A stretch of 57,411 nucleotides of DNA from Rhodoferax sp. (GCA_031291305.1 JARLJH010000057.1:1-57411), one strand, 5' to 3'; shown: positions 36,324-46,936, counted from the first letter of the stretch. Program-made: numbers and translations. Notes: a model not told the origin generated them from the letters alone.

Positions 36324-37016
36324 TCAGAAGCCCAGGCTCGCCAGCAGGTCGTCCACCTCGGACTGGCCTTTCACCACGTCTGGGTCGCCTTCTGGATTGA
36401 CCACTGGCCCCTGAAGAACCGGGTGCTCATGGATCACAAAGTCTGTTGCAGATGGCGCAACATTTTTGACCCCGGACTCTGCGGGTTTGCTGACCGGCTC
36501 GGTCGGCGCTGTCACGATCAGCAGCTGTACCAATTGCTCTTCAATGCTGGCGGCCAAGGTCACCACCTTGGAGATCACCTGACCTGTCAGGTCATGAAAG
36601 TCCTGCGCCATCATGATGTCGGTGAGGTTCTTGTCGATATGCTTGGTCGCATCTTCCACATCATGGACGAAGTTCATCACGTGGCCCTTGGCCACCGCTG
36701 CTACGGGGTCCTTGACGATCAGGGCGCCAATGCGGCGGGCTTCAGAGGCGATGTGGTCGTGGTGCGCTTTGGCCTGATCAACATTGTTGAGTACTTTCTC
36801 TGCGGCTTCGCCGGTGAGCCGTGCGATGTAGGTTAGACGGCTTCTGGCATCCGGAATCTCACCGGCCCAGGTTTTGACTTTGTCGGTCAAACCCAATCCG
36901 CGCAAGGAATCGTGCAATTGGCGGGTCAGCATGCCAAGGCGCTGGTGGACGTCCTGTGACAGGTCAGTCACTGCCGCTGCCGATGCCACAGAATCGGGGG
37001 ATGTCTGTTCGCTCAT
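36324..37016 (-). CDS. cheZ: CheZ, CheY-P phosphatase
   Basis: A 230-residue helical protein. The catalytic segment [12 protein letters not shown] contains Asp142 and Gln146 (E. coli D143/Q147). The C-terminal CheY-binding tail [14 protein letters not shown] is intact. It removes phosphate from CheY to end tumbling or reversal signals. Coupled to cheY by a four-base overlap. Confidence 0.95.
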   Translation of the reverse strand: MSEQTSPDSVASAAAVTDLSQDVHQRLGMLTRQLHDSLRGLGLTDKVKTWAGEIPDARSRLTYIARLTGEAAEKVLNNVDQAKAHHDHIASEARRIGALIVKDPVAAVAKGHVMNFVHDVEDATKHIDKNLTDIMMAQDFHDLTGQVISKVVTLAASIEEQLVQLLIVTAPTEPVSKPAESGVKNVAPSATDFVIHEHPVLQGPVVNPEGDPDVVKGQSEVDDLLASLGF

Positions 37017-37402
37017 TTGAGCCCCAGTTTCGTCAATATCAGATTCACTTTGTCTTCCAACGTGGCTTTGGTGAACGGTTTGACGATGTACCCAGCCGCA
37101 CCTTGTTGGGCGGCCATCACGATGTCCTCTTTGCGGGCCTCGGCCGTCACCATCAACACTGGCAGGTGCTTGAGTTTCTCATCTTTTTTGATCTCGTTGA
37201 GCAACTGGAACCCGTTCATGTTGGGCATGTTGATATCACTGACCACGAAATGGAATGTGGAATTGCGCAACTTGTGGAGCGCCACTACGCCATCTTCGGC
37301 CTCGTCAGCCTCCGAGTAGCCTATTTCCTTGAGCAGGTTGCGCACGATACGGCGCATGGTGGAGAAGTCGTCAACCACCAAAAACTTGAGATCATTGGCC
37401 AT
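37013..37402 (-). CDS. cheY: CheY, chemotaxis response regulator
   Basis: A 129-residue single-domain receiver. The acidic pair Asp11-Asp12, phospho-acceptor Asp56 in SDINMP, Thr86 and Lys108 are all in place. Binds FliM to change motor rotation. No output domain. The cheA, cheW and receptor genes often found beside motB are absent here, so phosphate must come from a chemotaxis cluster elsewhere. Follows motB after a 70-base gap. Confidence 0.96.
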   Translation of the reverse strand: MANDLKFLVVDDFSTMRRIVRNLLKEIGYSEADEAEDGVVALHKLRNSTFHFVVSDINMPNMNGFQLLNEIKKDEKLKHLPVLMVTAEARKEDIVMAAQQGAAGYIVKPFTKATLEDKVNLILTKLGLK

Positions 37403-37472
37403 AAGGCAGCCTTTCTATGGCACAAACTGAAACTGTCATAAAGTGATTTCCGATCACGATGTCACGAAACTA

Positions 37473-38426
37473 TCAGGGCTTGACTGAGCTCGCCGCACCG
37501 GTGGGTGGATCGACAGAAGCGGGGCTCGCTTCAGGGGGGCTCTCCACCGACTTGGTTCCCAACAAACGCTCTTCTGCTTCGCGAGTCAATATGGTAATGC
37601 TGATTCTACGATTGGACGGGCTGCGCGGATTTTCTTCGTCGAACAAAACGCTGGATGCCAGACCCATGACGCGCGCCACTTTGTCGTCTGGCAAACCAGC
37701 AGTCACTAGTTCACGTCGGGTGGCGTTGGCCCGGTCTGCAGACAGTTCCCAGTTACTGTAGCCCCGAGCAGAACCGTTGCCATAGGGCGTCTGGTCGGTG
37801 TGTCCTTCAACACTGATTTTGTTGTCCACGTCTGCCAGTGCAGCTCCGATTTGTTGCAGGATATCGCGCATGTACGGCTTGACGCTGGCACTACCGCTGT
37901 CGAACATGGGCCGCTTTTGATCATCCACAATCTGGATCTGCAGCCCATCGGGCGTGATCTTGAGCTTGATCTGATCGCTGAACGCGGCCAGTTTGGGGTC
38001 TTGCGATATCAGTGCGCTGATCTTCTGACTTAGCTTGGCGAGTTGCTGGGCATCCTTTTGGGCACGCGCCACCTTGTCTTTGTCTCCAGAGAGCTTTCTG
38101 GCCCGAGCGTTGGCTCCATCGCCGCGCTTGGACTGGCCAGCGGTTTGCGTCAGATCGTTGCCGCCGCCGTTGATCACGCTTTGGCTGGCACCCGCACCAC
38201 TACCGCCCTGCATGGCCACTTTGAGCGGCGATTGGAAATAATCAGACAAGCCTTTTTTGTCGCCCTCAGACGTGCTACCCAGCAGCCACATCAACAAAAA
38301 GAACGCCATCATGGCGGTCACAAAGTCTGCGTAGGCAATCTTCCAGGCACCACCGTGCGCCACATGAGCGGGCTTTTTGACCCGCTTGATGATGATCGGC
38401 TGTAGTTTTTTGGCTTCGGTGGCCAT
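37473..38426 (-). CDS. motB: MotB, stator subunit
   Basis: A 317-residue stator protein. A basic N-terminus leads to a single membrane helix beginning at YADFVTAMMAFFLLMWLL with the proton-binding Asp34. A plug/linker region with GSGAG and RARKLSG follows, then a peptidoglycan-binding OmpA-like domain with VEGHTDQTPYG and NRRISITIL. Proton type (lacks PomB features as far as seen). Second gene after motA. Confidence 0.96.
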   Translation of the reverse strand: MATEAKKLQPIIIKRVKKPAHVAHGGAWKIAYADFVTAMMAFFLLMWLLGSTSEGDKKGLSDYFQSPLKVAMQGGSGAGASQSVINGGGNDLTQTAGQSKRGDGANARARKLSGDKDKVARAQKDAQQLAKLSQKISALISQDPKLAAFSDQIKLKITPDGLQIQIVDDQKRPMFDSGSASVKPYMRDILQQIGAALADVDNKISVEGHTDQTPYGNGSARGYSNWELSADRANATRRELVTAGLPDDKVARVMGLASSVLFDEENPRSPSNRRISITILTREAEERLLGTKSVESPPEASPASVDPPTGAASSVKP

Positions 38427-38444
38427 GGTGCGCTTGGTGCGGTC

Positions 38445-39302
38445 TTACTTCTTCTTCACGAAGGTTTCCAACTCGCCAAAAGTGGGTCGCTCGGTGGAGA
38501 ACAAGACCTTGCGACCAAACTCAATGGCTGTGGCCGGGTTGTAGCCCTGCATGCTGGCCAAGAGGGTGGTTTTGATGCACTGAAACTCTTTGCCGGCTTC
38601 TTCCACTTTTTGTTCCAATAGGCCCGCTAAAGGTTCGGCAAAGGCATAGGCCAGCAAAATGCCCAGAAAGGTACCCACCAGCGCCGATGCAATCATGCCA
38701 CCTAATACCGCAGGAGGTTGCCCCACCGACCCCATGGTGTTCACCACCCCCAGCACAGCAGCCACAATACCAAAAGCGGGCAAGCCACCGGCAACCCGCT
38801 GCAGCGCTGCGACAGCCGCGTGCTCCTCTGCGTGATGGGTGTCGATTTCGCTGTCCATCAGCGACTCGATCTCGTGGGCATTGAGGTTGCCAGAGACCAT
38901 CATGCGCAGGTAATCGGTGATGAACTCGGTCACGTGGTGGTCACTGCCCACGGCGCCATGTTTCTTGAAAATCTCGGACGAGTGCGGGTCTTCGACATCT
39001 TTTTCAATGGCCATCAGGCCTTCTTTGCGCGCTTTTTGCAAGATGTCATACATCAGCGCCAGCAAGTCCATGTAACGTGCTTTGGTGTACTTGCTGCCCT
39101 TGAAGCAGGTGCCCAGGCCCTTCATGCTGGACTTGATCACCTTCATCTGGTTGTTGGCGACAAACGCGCCTGCAGTTGCTCCGCCAATGGTGATCAACTC
39201 AAACGGCAGCGCGTGTAGCACCACATGAATGTTGCCGCCGTGAGCGATGAATACGCCAAAGACGCATGCCATCACGATCAGCCAACCAACAATAACAAAC
39301 AT
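38445..39302 (-). CDS. motA: MotA, stator subunit
   Basis: A 285-residue inner-membrane protein with four helices: two N-terminal (about 1-50), and two around 170-220 (FGIVAAVLGVVNTMG and LVGTFLGILLAYAF). The cytoplasmic loop between them carries the charged residues that touch FliG. First gene of motAB-cheYZ. There is no clear Shine-Dalgarno; the leader has a 16-bp palindrome at 39320-39335 and a FliA promoter at 39376-39402. Confidence 0.96.
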   Translation of the reverse strand: MFVIVGWLIVMACVFGVFIAHGGNIHVVLHALPFELITIGGATAGAFVANNQMKVIKSSMKGLGTCFKGSKYTKARYMDLLALMYDILQKARKEGLMAIEKDVEDPHSSEIFKKHGAVGSDHHVTEFITDYLRMMVSGNLNAHEIESLMDSEIDTHHAEEHAAVAALQRVAGGLPAFGIVAAVLGVVNTMGSVGQPPAVLGGMIASALVGTFLGILLAYAFAEPLAGLLEQKVEEAGKEFQCIKTTLLASMQGYNPATAIEFGRKVLFSTERPTFGELETFVKKK

Positions 39303-39319
39303 AGATTGAGCGAGTCAGG

Positions 39320-39335
39320 GGAAGCGCGCGCTTCC
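39320..39335. promoter_or_regulatory. 16-bp palindrome in motA leader
   Basis: GGAAGCGCGCGCTTCC is a perfect palindrome 18 bases before the motA start, between the predicted FliA promoter and the gene. It would fold into a stable hairpin covering the usual ribosome-site region, or be a dimeric protein site. Confidence 0.5.
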
Positions 39336-39375
39336 AAAAATTGAAGAGTCCACACCGCGTGGACCAGTCTCTATC

Positions 39376-39402
39376 ATATCGTCCCCACAGCGGCAGTCTT
39401 AA
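39376..39402 (-). promoter_or_regulatory. FliA (sigma-28) promoter for motA
   Basis: On the minus strand TTAAGACT (39402-39395), 11 bases, then GACGATAT (39383-39376). Against the consensus TAAAGTTT-N11-GCCGATAA this gives about 5 of 8 and 6 of 8 with exact spacing. It would make motAB-cheYZ a late operon separate from flhDC. Confidence 0.65.
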
Positions 39403-39468
39403 AGATTTATAAGAAATTGCCTTCTAGCCCAGATATTAAAAGGACTATCAGCTATTCTATTGCTAGTA

Positions 39469-40014
39469 TCAATGCAACAAAATGCCGCCACCTGCTGAAC
39501 CCTTGCCCGCCCGTGCTGGAGGTGTGCACAGGCCGCATTCAAAGTGGCGGGAATTTTCATACGGCTCGCTCACGAAATGCCCGCCACACTTGCTGCACTT
39601 GGTCATGGCCAGCATGTTGTTGTCCACAAACTTGACCAGCCGCCAGGCGCGGGTGATGGACAGCAACGGTTCCACGCCACAGGCGGCAATCTGTTCAGCA
39701 TACAGCTTGTATGCCTTCATGATCGCGTCAATGCCATCTAGCGCGCTGACCTTGTTCAGGTACTCATAAGTATTCAAAAACAGCGAGGCATGGATATTGG
39801 GTTGCCAAGTCAAAAACCAGTCGGTCGAAAACGGCAATTGCCCCTTGGAAGGTGATTTGCCAGCAACTTCTTTGTAAAGACGCAGTAAGCGCTCATAGGA
39901 CAGGCTGGTCTCGCTTTCCAGCACCTGCAGGCGGGCACCGAGTTGGATCAGTGAAACGGCGCGCTCCACTTGCTTGGAGTCATTCAAAACGCTTTTGGTC
40001 GATGCGGTTGCCAT
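39469..40014 (-). CDS. flhC: FlhC, flagellar master regulator subunit
   Basis: A 181-residue subunit of the FlhD4C2 activator. Zinc ligands Cys140, Cys143, Cys160 and Cys163 (CSKC and CGLC) match E. coli spacing. The N-terminal helical region and RAWRLVKFV are conserved. ATG at 40014 has AGGAG upstream and starts 22 bases after flhD. The tail after the zinc site is Gly/Ala-rich and short. Confidence 0.96.
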   Translation of the reverse strand: MATASTKSVLNDSKQVERAVSLIQLGARLQVLESETSLSYERLLRLYKEVAGKSPSKGQLPFSTDWFLTWQPNIHASLFLNTYEYLNKVSALDGIDAIMKAYKLYAEQIAACGVEPLLSITRAWRLVKFVDNNMLAMTKCSKCGGHFVSEPYENSRHFECGLCTPPARAGKGSAGGGILLH

Positions 40015-40036
40015 GGTGGTGTCTCCTCTTGCGCAA

Positions 40037-40363
40037 TTACATGGCTTCGCCAAAACGGCCGGCCATGAGTATGCTGGCGTGCAGCTTGGTGGTGGCGTCG
40101 TTATCCACTTTTGCGGGTGTGTGGTTGGTTAGCAGGCCCCAGACCATGTCGTCATCCACCCGGAAGCGGCACAGCAGCATCGGGCTGGATGCAATCTTCA
40201 AAATCTGCGCTGGCGACAGCGTGGCAATCATATCGGCAGACTCCTCTGAGATGCCCAGCCGGAACAGCGCCCCGGCCTTGTCCTTGCGAATCACGTTTTG
40301 CGCCAGCATCAGGTAGGTGAGGTTGGCATCGCGAATTTCCTGGGAGAGTTGCTCGTCGTTCAT
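40037..40363 (-). CDS. flhD: FlhD, flagellar master regulator subunit
   Basis: A 108-residue FlhD. The helical core EIRDANLTYLMLAQNVIRKDK and LGISEESADMIATLSPAQILKIA are conserved; the C-terminal DNA-contact region follows. With FlhC it activates class II flagellar operons. GGAG lies just before the ATG. Confidence 0.96.
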   Translation of the reverse strand: MNDEQLSQEIRDANLTYLMLAQNVIRKDKAGALFRLGISEESADMIATLSPAQILKIASSPMLLCRFRVDDDMVWGLLTNHTPAKVDNDATTKLHASILMAGRFGEAM

Positions 40364-41671
<1,308 letters not shown>

Positions 41672-41676
41672 GCTCG

Positions 41677-42840
41677 ATGATTCCTTACGGTCGTCAATCG
41701 GTCTCCGAAGAAGACATTGAGGCGGTCGCGGCGGTTTTGCAGTCGGACTATCTGACCCAAGGGCCCGTGGTTCCCAGGTTTGAGCAGGTAGTTGCAGCCT
41801 ATTGCGGGGCCACCCATGCGGTAGCCGTTAATAGCGCGACATCTGCGTTACACATTGCTTGCCTGGCGCTGGGTTTGGGTCCAGGGGACTGGTTGTGGAC
41901 CAGTCCCATCACGTTTGTGGCTTCGGCCAATTGTGGTTTGTATTGCGGAGCGCAGGTCGATTTTGTGGATATCGATCCTCGCACCTATAACCTTTGCCCC
42001 CAAAAACTCGAAACCAAACTGATCGAAGCCGAGAGGGCCGGCAAACTACCCAAGGTGGTGGTGCCTGTGCATTTGTGCGGCCAACCATGCGACATGGCCG
42101 CTATTTATGCCTTGGGTCAGAAATTTGGTTTCAAAATTGTTGAAGACGCTTCGCATGCGATTGGGGCCAAGTACCAGGGTGAGCCCGTTGGTGATGGTCG
42201 ATACAGTGACATCACCGTTTTCAGCTTTCACCCCGTCAAGATCATTACCACGGGCGAAGGAGGCATGGCGCTGACCAATCATCCTGAACTGGCCTTGCGT
42301 ATGCGGCAATTACGTAGCCACGGCATTACCAGTGACCTATCCAAAATGCTGGCCCGACCTGCAGATGAAATTTGGAACTACCAACAGTTCGACTTGGGCT
42401 TCAACTACCGGATGACGGATATTCAGGCTGCCTTGGGGGTGAGTCAGATGACTCGGTTAACGGAGTTTGTTGAAAAACGTCGAATGATTGCCGCGCGATA
42501 TGACGCTGAACTGGCTGGTTTGCCACTGCAGACTCCATGGCAGCACCCGCACAGCTATTCAAGTTATCACCTGTATCCGATTCTTCTGAAACTTGATAAC
42601 ACGGGGTTGTGCCAGCGACAGGTCTATGAGGCTCTTCACGCTGCAGGCATTATGGTTAACGTGCATTACATTCCGGTCTACAGGCAGCCCTATTACGAGC
42701 GCATGGGATTCAGGGAGAGATATTGTCCGAAGGCGGAGCAGTACCATAAAGCGACGATCAGCATTCCGATGTATCCGTCAATGACAGATGCTCAACAGAG
42801 CCAAGTTATTGCTGCAATAGAGAAGGCGCTTTGGGTATGA
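41677..42840 (+). CDS. pseC: PseC, PLP-dependent 4-aminotransferase
   Basis: A 387-residue DegT/DnrJ/EryC1 aminotransferase. PLP Lys188 lies in SFHPVKIITTGEGG, EDASHAIGAKY is near 157, and NYRMTDIQAALG near 250. The start MIPYGRQ is typical for PseC; a GTG nine bases earlier overlaps the pseB stop and is the alternative. Second enzyme of the pathway, using glutamate to add the C4 amino group. Confidence 0.94.
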   Translation: MIPYGRQSVSEEDIEAVAAVLQSDYLTQGPVVPRFEQVVAAYCGATHAVAVNSATSALHIACLALGLGPGDWLWTSPITFVASANCGLYCGAQVDFVDIDPRTYNLCPQKLETKLIEAERAGKLPKVVVPVHLCGQPCDMAAIYALGQKFGFKIVEDASHAIGAKYQGEPVGDGRYSDITVFSFHPVKIITTGEGGMALTNHPELALRMRQLRSHGITSDLSKMLARPADEIWNYQQFDLGFNYRMTDIQAALGVSQMTRLTEFVEKRRMIAARYDAELAGLPLQTPWQHPHSYSSYHLYPILLKLDNTGLCQRQVYEALHAAGIMVNVHYIPVYRQPYYERMGFRERYCPKAEQYHKATISIPMYPSMTDAQQSQVIAAIEKALWV

Positions 42841-43562
42841 GGTTGGCCGTTATTCCCGCACGTGGTGGCAGCAAACGCATACCGCGTAAAAACATCAAGC
42901 CATTTTGTGGCAAACCCATGATCGCTTGGTCCATTGAAGCTGCGCTGGCTAGCGGTCTGTTTGATCAAGTTGTTGTTTCGACAGACGACATCGAAATTGC
43001 AGAGGTGGCTAAGGCATATGGGGCGGTGGTGCCCTTCATGCGTCAAGCATCGCTGTCAGATGATCACACCGGGACAACCCCCGTTGTTGCGCATGCGATA
43101 GGGTGGTACCACGAGCATGGTTACAAGCCCGATTTGGTGTGCTGTATTTATGCGACAGCTCCATTTATTGCGGTACCTGATCTGCAGCGGGGGCTGGCTA
43201 TTCTGACGGATAGCGGTGCAGACTTCGCGTTTTCAGTCACTCGCTATCCATCCCCAATTCAACGTGCGCTCAAATTGACTGTAGATGGGCGGGTTGATAT
43301 GTTCCAACCTGAGTATTTCAACGTTCGATCACAGGACTTGATCGAAGCTTTTCATGACGCTGGGCAGTTTTATTGGGGGCGTGCACCAGCTTGGATGGCG
43401 AATAAACCAATATTTTCAAGAGATTCGGCGCCGGTCATGCTTTCTCGTCACCGTGTACAAGATATTGATACTGTTGAAGATTGGCAGTTGGCAGAGTATC
43501 TGTTTCGTGCTATGAAACTAGAGGCAAGCGCGCAGGAAGAATTTGCGAAAGCAAGGTTATGA
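42837..43562 (+). CDS. pseF: PseF, CMP-pseudaminic acid cytidylyltransferase
   Basis: A 241-residue CMP-sugar synthetase (NeuA/KdsB fold). The nucleotide site is PARGGSKRIPRKN in the first 20 residues, with STDDIEIAEVA and FYWGRAPAW further on. It activates pseudaminic acid with CTP. Start overlaps the pseC stop (ATGA). Codon choice is more A/T-ending than in pseB. Confidence 0.93.
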   Translation: MRLAVIPARGGSKRIPRKNIKPFCGKPMIAWSIEAALASGLFDQVVVSTDDIEIAEVAKAYGAVVPFMRQASLSDDHTGTTPVVAHAIGWYHEHGYKPDLVCCIYATAPFIAVPDLQRGLAILTDSGADFAFSVTRYPSPIQRALKLTVDGRVDMFQPEYFNVRSQDLIEAFHDAGQFYWGRAPAWMANKPIFSRDSAPVMLSRHRVQDIDTVEDWQLAEYLFRAMKLEASAQEEFAKARL

Positions 43563-44191
43563 CATTCGAAACAGAGCAGGAAAACTTTTGGGCTGGCGAG
43601 TTTGGCAGCGAATATATTCGGCGCAATCAGGGCGATGCCTTGTTGGCCTCGAACTTGTCATTCTTCGTCAACGCGTTGAAGGCAGCACGGGGTATCCAAT
43701 CAGCCATCGAGTTTGGCGCCAACATTGGCATGAACATGAAGGCGCTCCAGCTTTTGTACCCGACACAAGTGCAGCATGCGATTGAAATCAATGCAGATGC
43801 GGCCAGGGAGTTGGCCAAGGTACTGCCCGTCGAACATATTTACGAGACATCCATTCTGAACTTTCAGTCTCAGCGAACCTGGGATTTGGTTCTGATCAAA
43901 GGCGTGCTCATTCACATCAACCCAGAAGCTTTGCCGCAGGTTTACGATAAGCTGGTTACCACCTGTGGGCGCTACTTGCTGGTGGCTGAGTACTACAACC
44001 CGCAACCAGTCAGCGTTTCCTACCGTGGTCACGCAGATCGCTTGTTTAAGCGCGACTTTGCTGGCGAGATCATGGCGCGCCATCCGCAGATGCATCTGGT
44101 TGACTACGGCTTTGTCTACCGGCATGACCCAAACTTTCCGCAGGATGACACGACCTGGTTTTTGATGGAAAAACGCATTGGGATCAGTTAA
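43559..44191 (+). CDS. Pseudaminic acid biosynthesis-associated methylase
   Basis: A 210-residue class I methyltransferase. WAGEFGSEYIRRNQGD opens the family, IEFGANIGMNMKAL is the SAM loop near 50, and LIKGVLIHINPEALPQVYDKL is the central helix region. Members sit in pseudaminic acid clusters between the cytidylyltransferase and PseG, as here. The substrate is not settled; methylation of the pseudaminic acid or a derivative is plausible. Overlaps pseF by four bases. Confidence 0.88.
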   Translation: MTFETEQENFWAGEFGSEYIRRNQGDALLASNLSFFVNALKAARGIQSAIEFGANIGMNMKALQLLYPTQVQHAIEINADAARELAKVLPVEHIYETSILNFQSQRTWDLVLIKGVLIHINPEALPQVYDKLVTTCGRYLLVAEYYNPQPVSVSYRGHADRLFKRDFAGEIMARHPQMHLVDYGFVYRHDPNFPQDDTTWFLMEKRIGIS

Positions 44192-44193
44192 TT

Positions 44194-45336
44194 ATGCGGG
44201 TCGCTTTTCGTGCCGATGCGTCTCTGCAAATGGGCAGCGGTCACGTCATGCGCTGTCTGACGCTGGCGGATGCGTTAACGGCACACGGAGCGCAATGCCA
44301 CTTTGTCAGTCGCGCGCACCCAGGTCATCTGCTGGAGTTGATTCAACAGCGTGGTTACAAGGTAAATACCCTTGAAGCCCACGTGAAGCAAGCGCAACCA
44401 GCTATTAAAATTGATGCTGATATAGGCGGCAATACGCAACAAATCGAACCACAAAAGCCCGCTCACGCAGCGTGGCTGGGTAGCACCTGGCAAGCCGATG
44501 CGCAGGAGACCGCCAATCTGTTGAACAATCTGCAACCCGACTGGTTGGTGGTGGACCACTATGCGCTGGATCAACGCTGGGAAGCGGCCCTAGCACCTAG
44601 CTACAAAAAACTGCTGGTCATTGACGATTTGGCAGACCGCGCCCACTGCTGCGATGTGTTGCTGGATCAAAACCTGGGCCGCCATCAGCAAGACTATGCA
44701 ACTCTGGTACCAGTCCACTGCCAGGTGTTCACCGGCCCACACTACGCATTGTTGCGTCCAGAGTTTGCTGAGCTGCGACCCTACAGCCTGCAGCGGCGCC
44801 GAGCACAAACCACTATTGGTCAGTTGATCATCACCATGGGCGGTGTTGATCAAGACAATGCCACAGGGCAAGTGCTGCAAGCCCTGAAAACCTGCACTTT
44901 GCCAAGCGACTGCCGTATCACTGTGGTGATGGGGCTGACCGCGCCTTGGTTGCAAAATGTTCAGGAACTAGCCGCGCAGATGCCCTGGCCTACTGATGTG
45001 GTGGTTAACGTCAACGACATGGCACAGCGCATGGCCGACAGCGATCTGGCTATAGGTGCGGCGGGAAGTACGTCTTGGGAGAGGTGCTGCTTGGGTTTAC
45101 CAACGTTGATGGTGGTGCTGGCTACAAACCAAGAGCCTGGTGCGCAAGCCCTTGAGGCCACCCACGCAGTCCGCTTGATTGGGATCGATAGCGACATTGC
45201 GATGCAGCTGCCTTTGGCTGTCCTTGAATTGAGTAATTGGGAGTGCCAGATACGCATGAGCCAGGCAGCAAGTGCAGTCAGTGACGGGCAAGGAGTTAAG
45301 AGAATCACTCAGTCTATGGGTGCAGTTAATGTCTAA
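44194..45336 (+). CDS. pseG: PseG, UDP-sugar hydrolase
   Basis: A 380-residue GT-B-like hydrolase that releases the 2,4-diacetamido sugar from UDP. RADASLQMGSGHVMRCLTLADAL carries the catalytic His, and DDLADRAHCCDVLLDQN, ITMGGVDQDN and GAAGSTSWERCCLGLP are the UDP-binding parts. Longer than the Campylobacter protein (about 275): the extra length includes a stretch at about residues 62-90 coded by DNA that resembles the short interspersed repeat. Starts two bases after the methylase stop. Confidence 0.93.
   Translation: MRVAFRADASLQMGSGHVMRCLTLADALTAHGAQCHFVSRAHPGHLLELIQQRGYKVNTLEAHVKQAQPAIKIDADIGGNTQQIEPQKPAHAAWLGSTWQADAQETANLLNNLQPDWLVVDHYALDQRWEAALAPSYKKLLVIDDLADRAHCCDVLLDQNLGRHQQDYATLVPVHCQVFTGPHYALLRPEFAELRPYSLQRRRAQTTIGQLIITMGGVDQDNATGQVLQALKTCTLPSDCRITVVMGLTAPWLQNVQELAAQMPWPTDVVVNVNDMAQRMADSDLAIGAAGSTSWERCCLGLPTLMVVLATNQEPGAQALEATHAVRLIGIDSDIAMQLPLAVLELSNWECQIRMSQAASAVSDGQGVKRITQSMGAVNV
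44400..44446. repeat. Possible interspersed repeat inside pseG
   Basis: AGCTATTAAAATTGATGCTG followed by ATATAGGCGGCAATACG resembles the GCTATTA...AGCTGCTA...core of the repeat at 5963-6025. It is in frame and encodes part of a segment that other PseG proteins seem to lack. Confidence 0.35.
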
Positions 45337-45850
45337 ACCACCCCATTTATCATCACAAATTCGCTCCATGGTTCATGGTGATCTGGAGCGAGTGCTGCTT
45401 TGGCGCAACCACCCAGACGTTCGTTGCAACATGTACACGCAGCATGAAATTACATTGGACGAACATCAGCGCTGGTTTGAACGCGCTCTGTCAGATTCCA
45501 AAAGAACATTGCTGATATTTGAAGTGGAGCAACAGCCACTGGGCTATATCAATTTCAACGAAACAGGAAGTGGCGGCGTTGCCGATTGGGGTTTTTTGGT
45601 GGCTCCTGATGCGCCTAAAGGCAGTGGTCGACAACTTGGCCAAGCAGCACTGCACCACGCATTCGCACAACTCCAATTGCATAAAGTCTGTGGACAAGTC
45701 CTTGCATACAACCAGCGATCCATCCGGTTTCACCAATCTCTGGGTTTTAAGGAGGAAGGTACGTTGCGCGACCAGTACTTTGATGGCAATTGCTATCACC
45801 ACGTCATTTGCTTTGGCTTGCTGTCCCACGAATGGCTACTCAGCACATAG
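45329..45850 (+). CDS. pseH: PseH, GNAT N-acetyltransferase
   Basis: A 173-residue GNAT enzyme. LLWRNHPDVRCNMYTQHEI marks the PseH/SpeG-like start, with the acetyl-CoA pocket near GWGFLVAPDAPKGSGRQLGQ and YNQRSIRFHQSLGFKEEG. Acetylates the C4 amino group of the UDP-altrosamine intermediate. ATG 45329 overlaps the pseG stop by eight bases. Confidence 0.92.
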   Translation: MSKPPHLSSQIRSMVHGDLERVLLWRNHPDVRCNMYTQHEITLDEHQRWFERALSDSKRTLLIFEVEQQPLGYINFNETGSGGVADWGFLVAPDAPKGSGRQLGQAALHHAFAQLQLHKVCGQVLAYNQRSIRFHQSLGFKEEGTLRDQYFDGNCYHHVICFGLLSHEWLLST

Positions 45851-45868
45851 AACACATGAAAGGACACC

Positions 45869-46936
45869 ATGTCGAGTCACCCCAGCGTCATCATTGCGGG
45901 CCGCCGAATAGGCGCTGACGAGCCTCCCTACGTCATTGCCGAAATGTCCGCCAACCACAATGGCAACATCGAGACTGCTTTCAAAATCGTTGAAGCTGCC
46001 AAACAGGCGGGCGCCGATGCCGTCAAGATACAGACCTACACGCCGGACACCATCACTCTCAACTGCGACAGCGAAGAGTTCCGAATACACGGTGGCTTGT
46101 GGGATGGACGAACGCTCTATGAGCTGTACGAAGAAGCTCACACACCGTGGGAATGGCACGCGCCGTTGTTTGCATATGCCCGCAAATTGGGCATCACACT
46201 CTTCAGTTCGCCATTTGACAATACCGCTATTGACTTGCTGGAAGACTTGAACGCTCCGGCCTACAAGATTGCGTCGTTCGAGGCGGTGGACATTCCGCTG
46301 ATCAAATACGCCGCCAGCACCGGCAAGCCCATGATCATCTCCACCGGTATGGCCGATGCACAAGAAATTCAAGAAGCCATCGATGCCGCGAGAGAAGGTG
46401 GCTGCAAAGACCTGGCTGTCCTTCACTGCGTTAGCGGCTATCCGGCCCCGGCTGCAGACTACAACCTGCGCACCATGTTTGACATGATCCAACGCTTTGG
46501 CCTGGTCACCGGCTTGTCAGACCACACCCTGTACAACATCACCGCCATCGCCAGCGTGGCAATGGGTGCATCCATCATCGAGAAACACTTCACGCTTGAC
46601 CGCAGCGGTGGCGGACCGGATGACAGTTTTTCGTTAGAACCGGTTGAATTGGCCGCGTTGTGTCAGGATACTAGAACTGCTTGGTCAGCGATGGGGTGCG
46701 TTGACTATGGCTGTAAATCCAGCGAAAAGGAAAATGTCAAGTTTCGTCGATCCTTGTATTTTGTAAAGGATTTGAAAGCAGGAGAATTGATTACGAAGGA
46801 TGCCGTGCGCAGTGTTCGGCCGGGATTCGGATTGGCTCCCAAATTTTATCCAACCGTTGTTGGGGCTATTGCCGCAAGAAGTATTTCAAAGAATCAACCT
46901 GTTGGCAGGAGTGATTTTTTCGCTAAGTCTAGCTAA
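45869..46936 (+). CDS. pseI: PseI, pseudaminic acid synthase
   Basis: A 355-residue NeuB-family enzyme. The TIM-barrel domain has YVIAEMSANHNGN, ADAVKIQTYTPDT, LFSSPFD, KIASFE and GLSDHT; the C-terminal SAF (antifreeze-like) domain covers about 285-350. Condenses the altro sugar with phosphoenolpyruvate to pseudaminic acid. From about base 46650 to the end the codons become clearly more A/T-rich, so the last third may be of different origin. Its stop overlaps by eight bases the convergent small gene. Confidence 0.94.
   Translation: MSSHPSVIIAGRRIGADEPPYVIAEMSANHNGNIETAFKIVEAAKQAGADAVKIQTYTPDTITLNCDSEEFRIHGGLWDGRTLYELYEEAHTPWEWHAPLFAYARKLGITLFSSPFDNTAIDLLEDLNAPAYKIASFEAVDIPLIKYAASTGKPMIISTGMADAQEIQEAIDAAREGGCKDLAVLHCVSGYPAPAADYNLRTMFDMIQRFGLVTGLSDHTLYNITAIASVAMGASIIEKHFTLDRSGGGPDDSFSLEPVELAALCQDTRTAWSAMGCVDYGCKSSEKENVKFRRSLYFVKDLKAGELITKDAVRSVRPGFGLAPKFYPTVVGAIAARSISKNQPVGRSDFFAKSS

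Noticed and set aside
39437-39470. Another interspersed repeat copy near the flhC end
   Set aside because: Only short pieces (AGCTATT, TGCTAGTA) match; not enough to call it.
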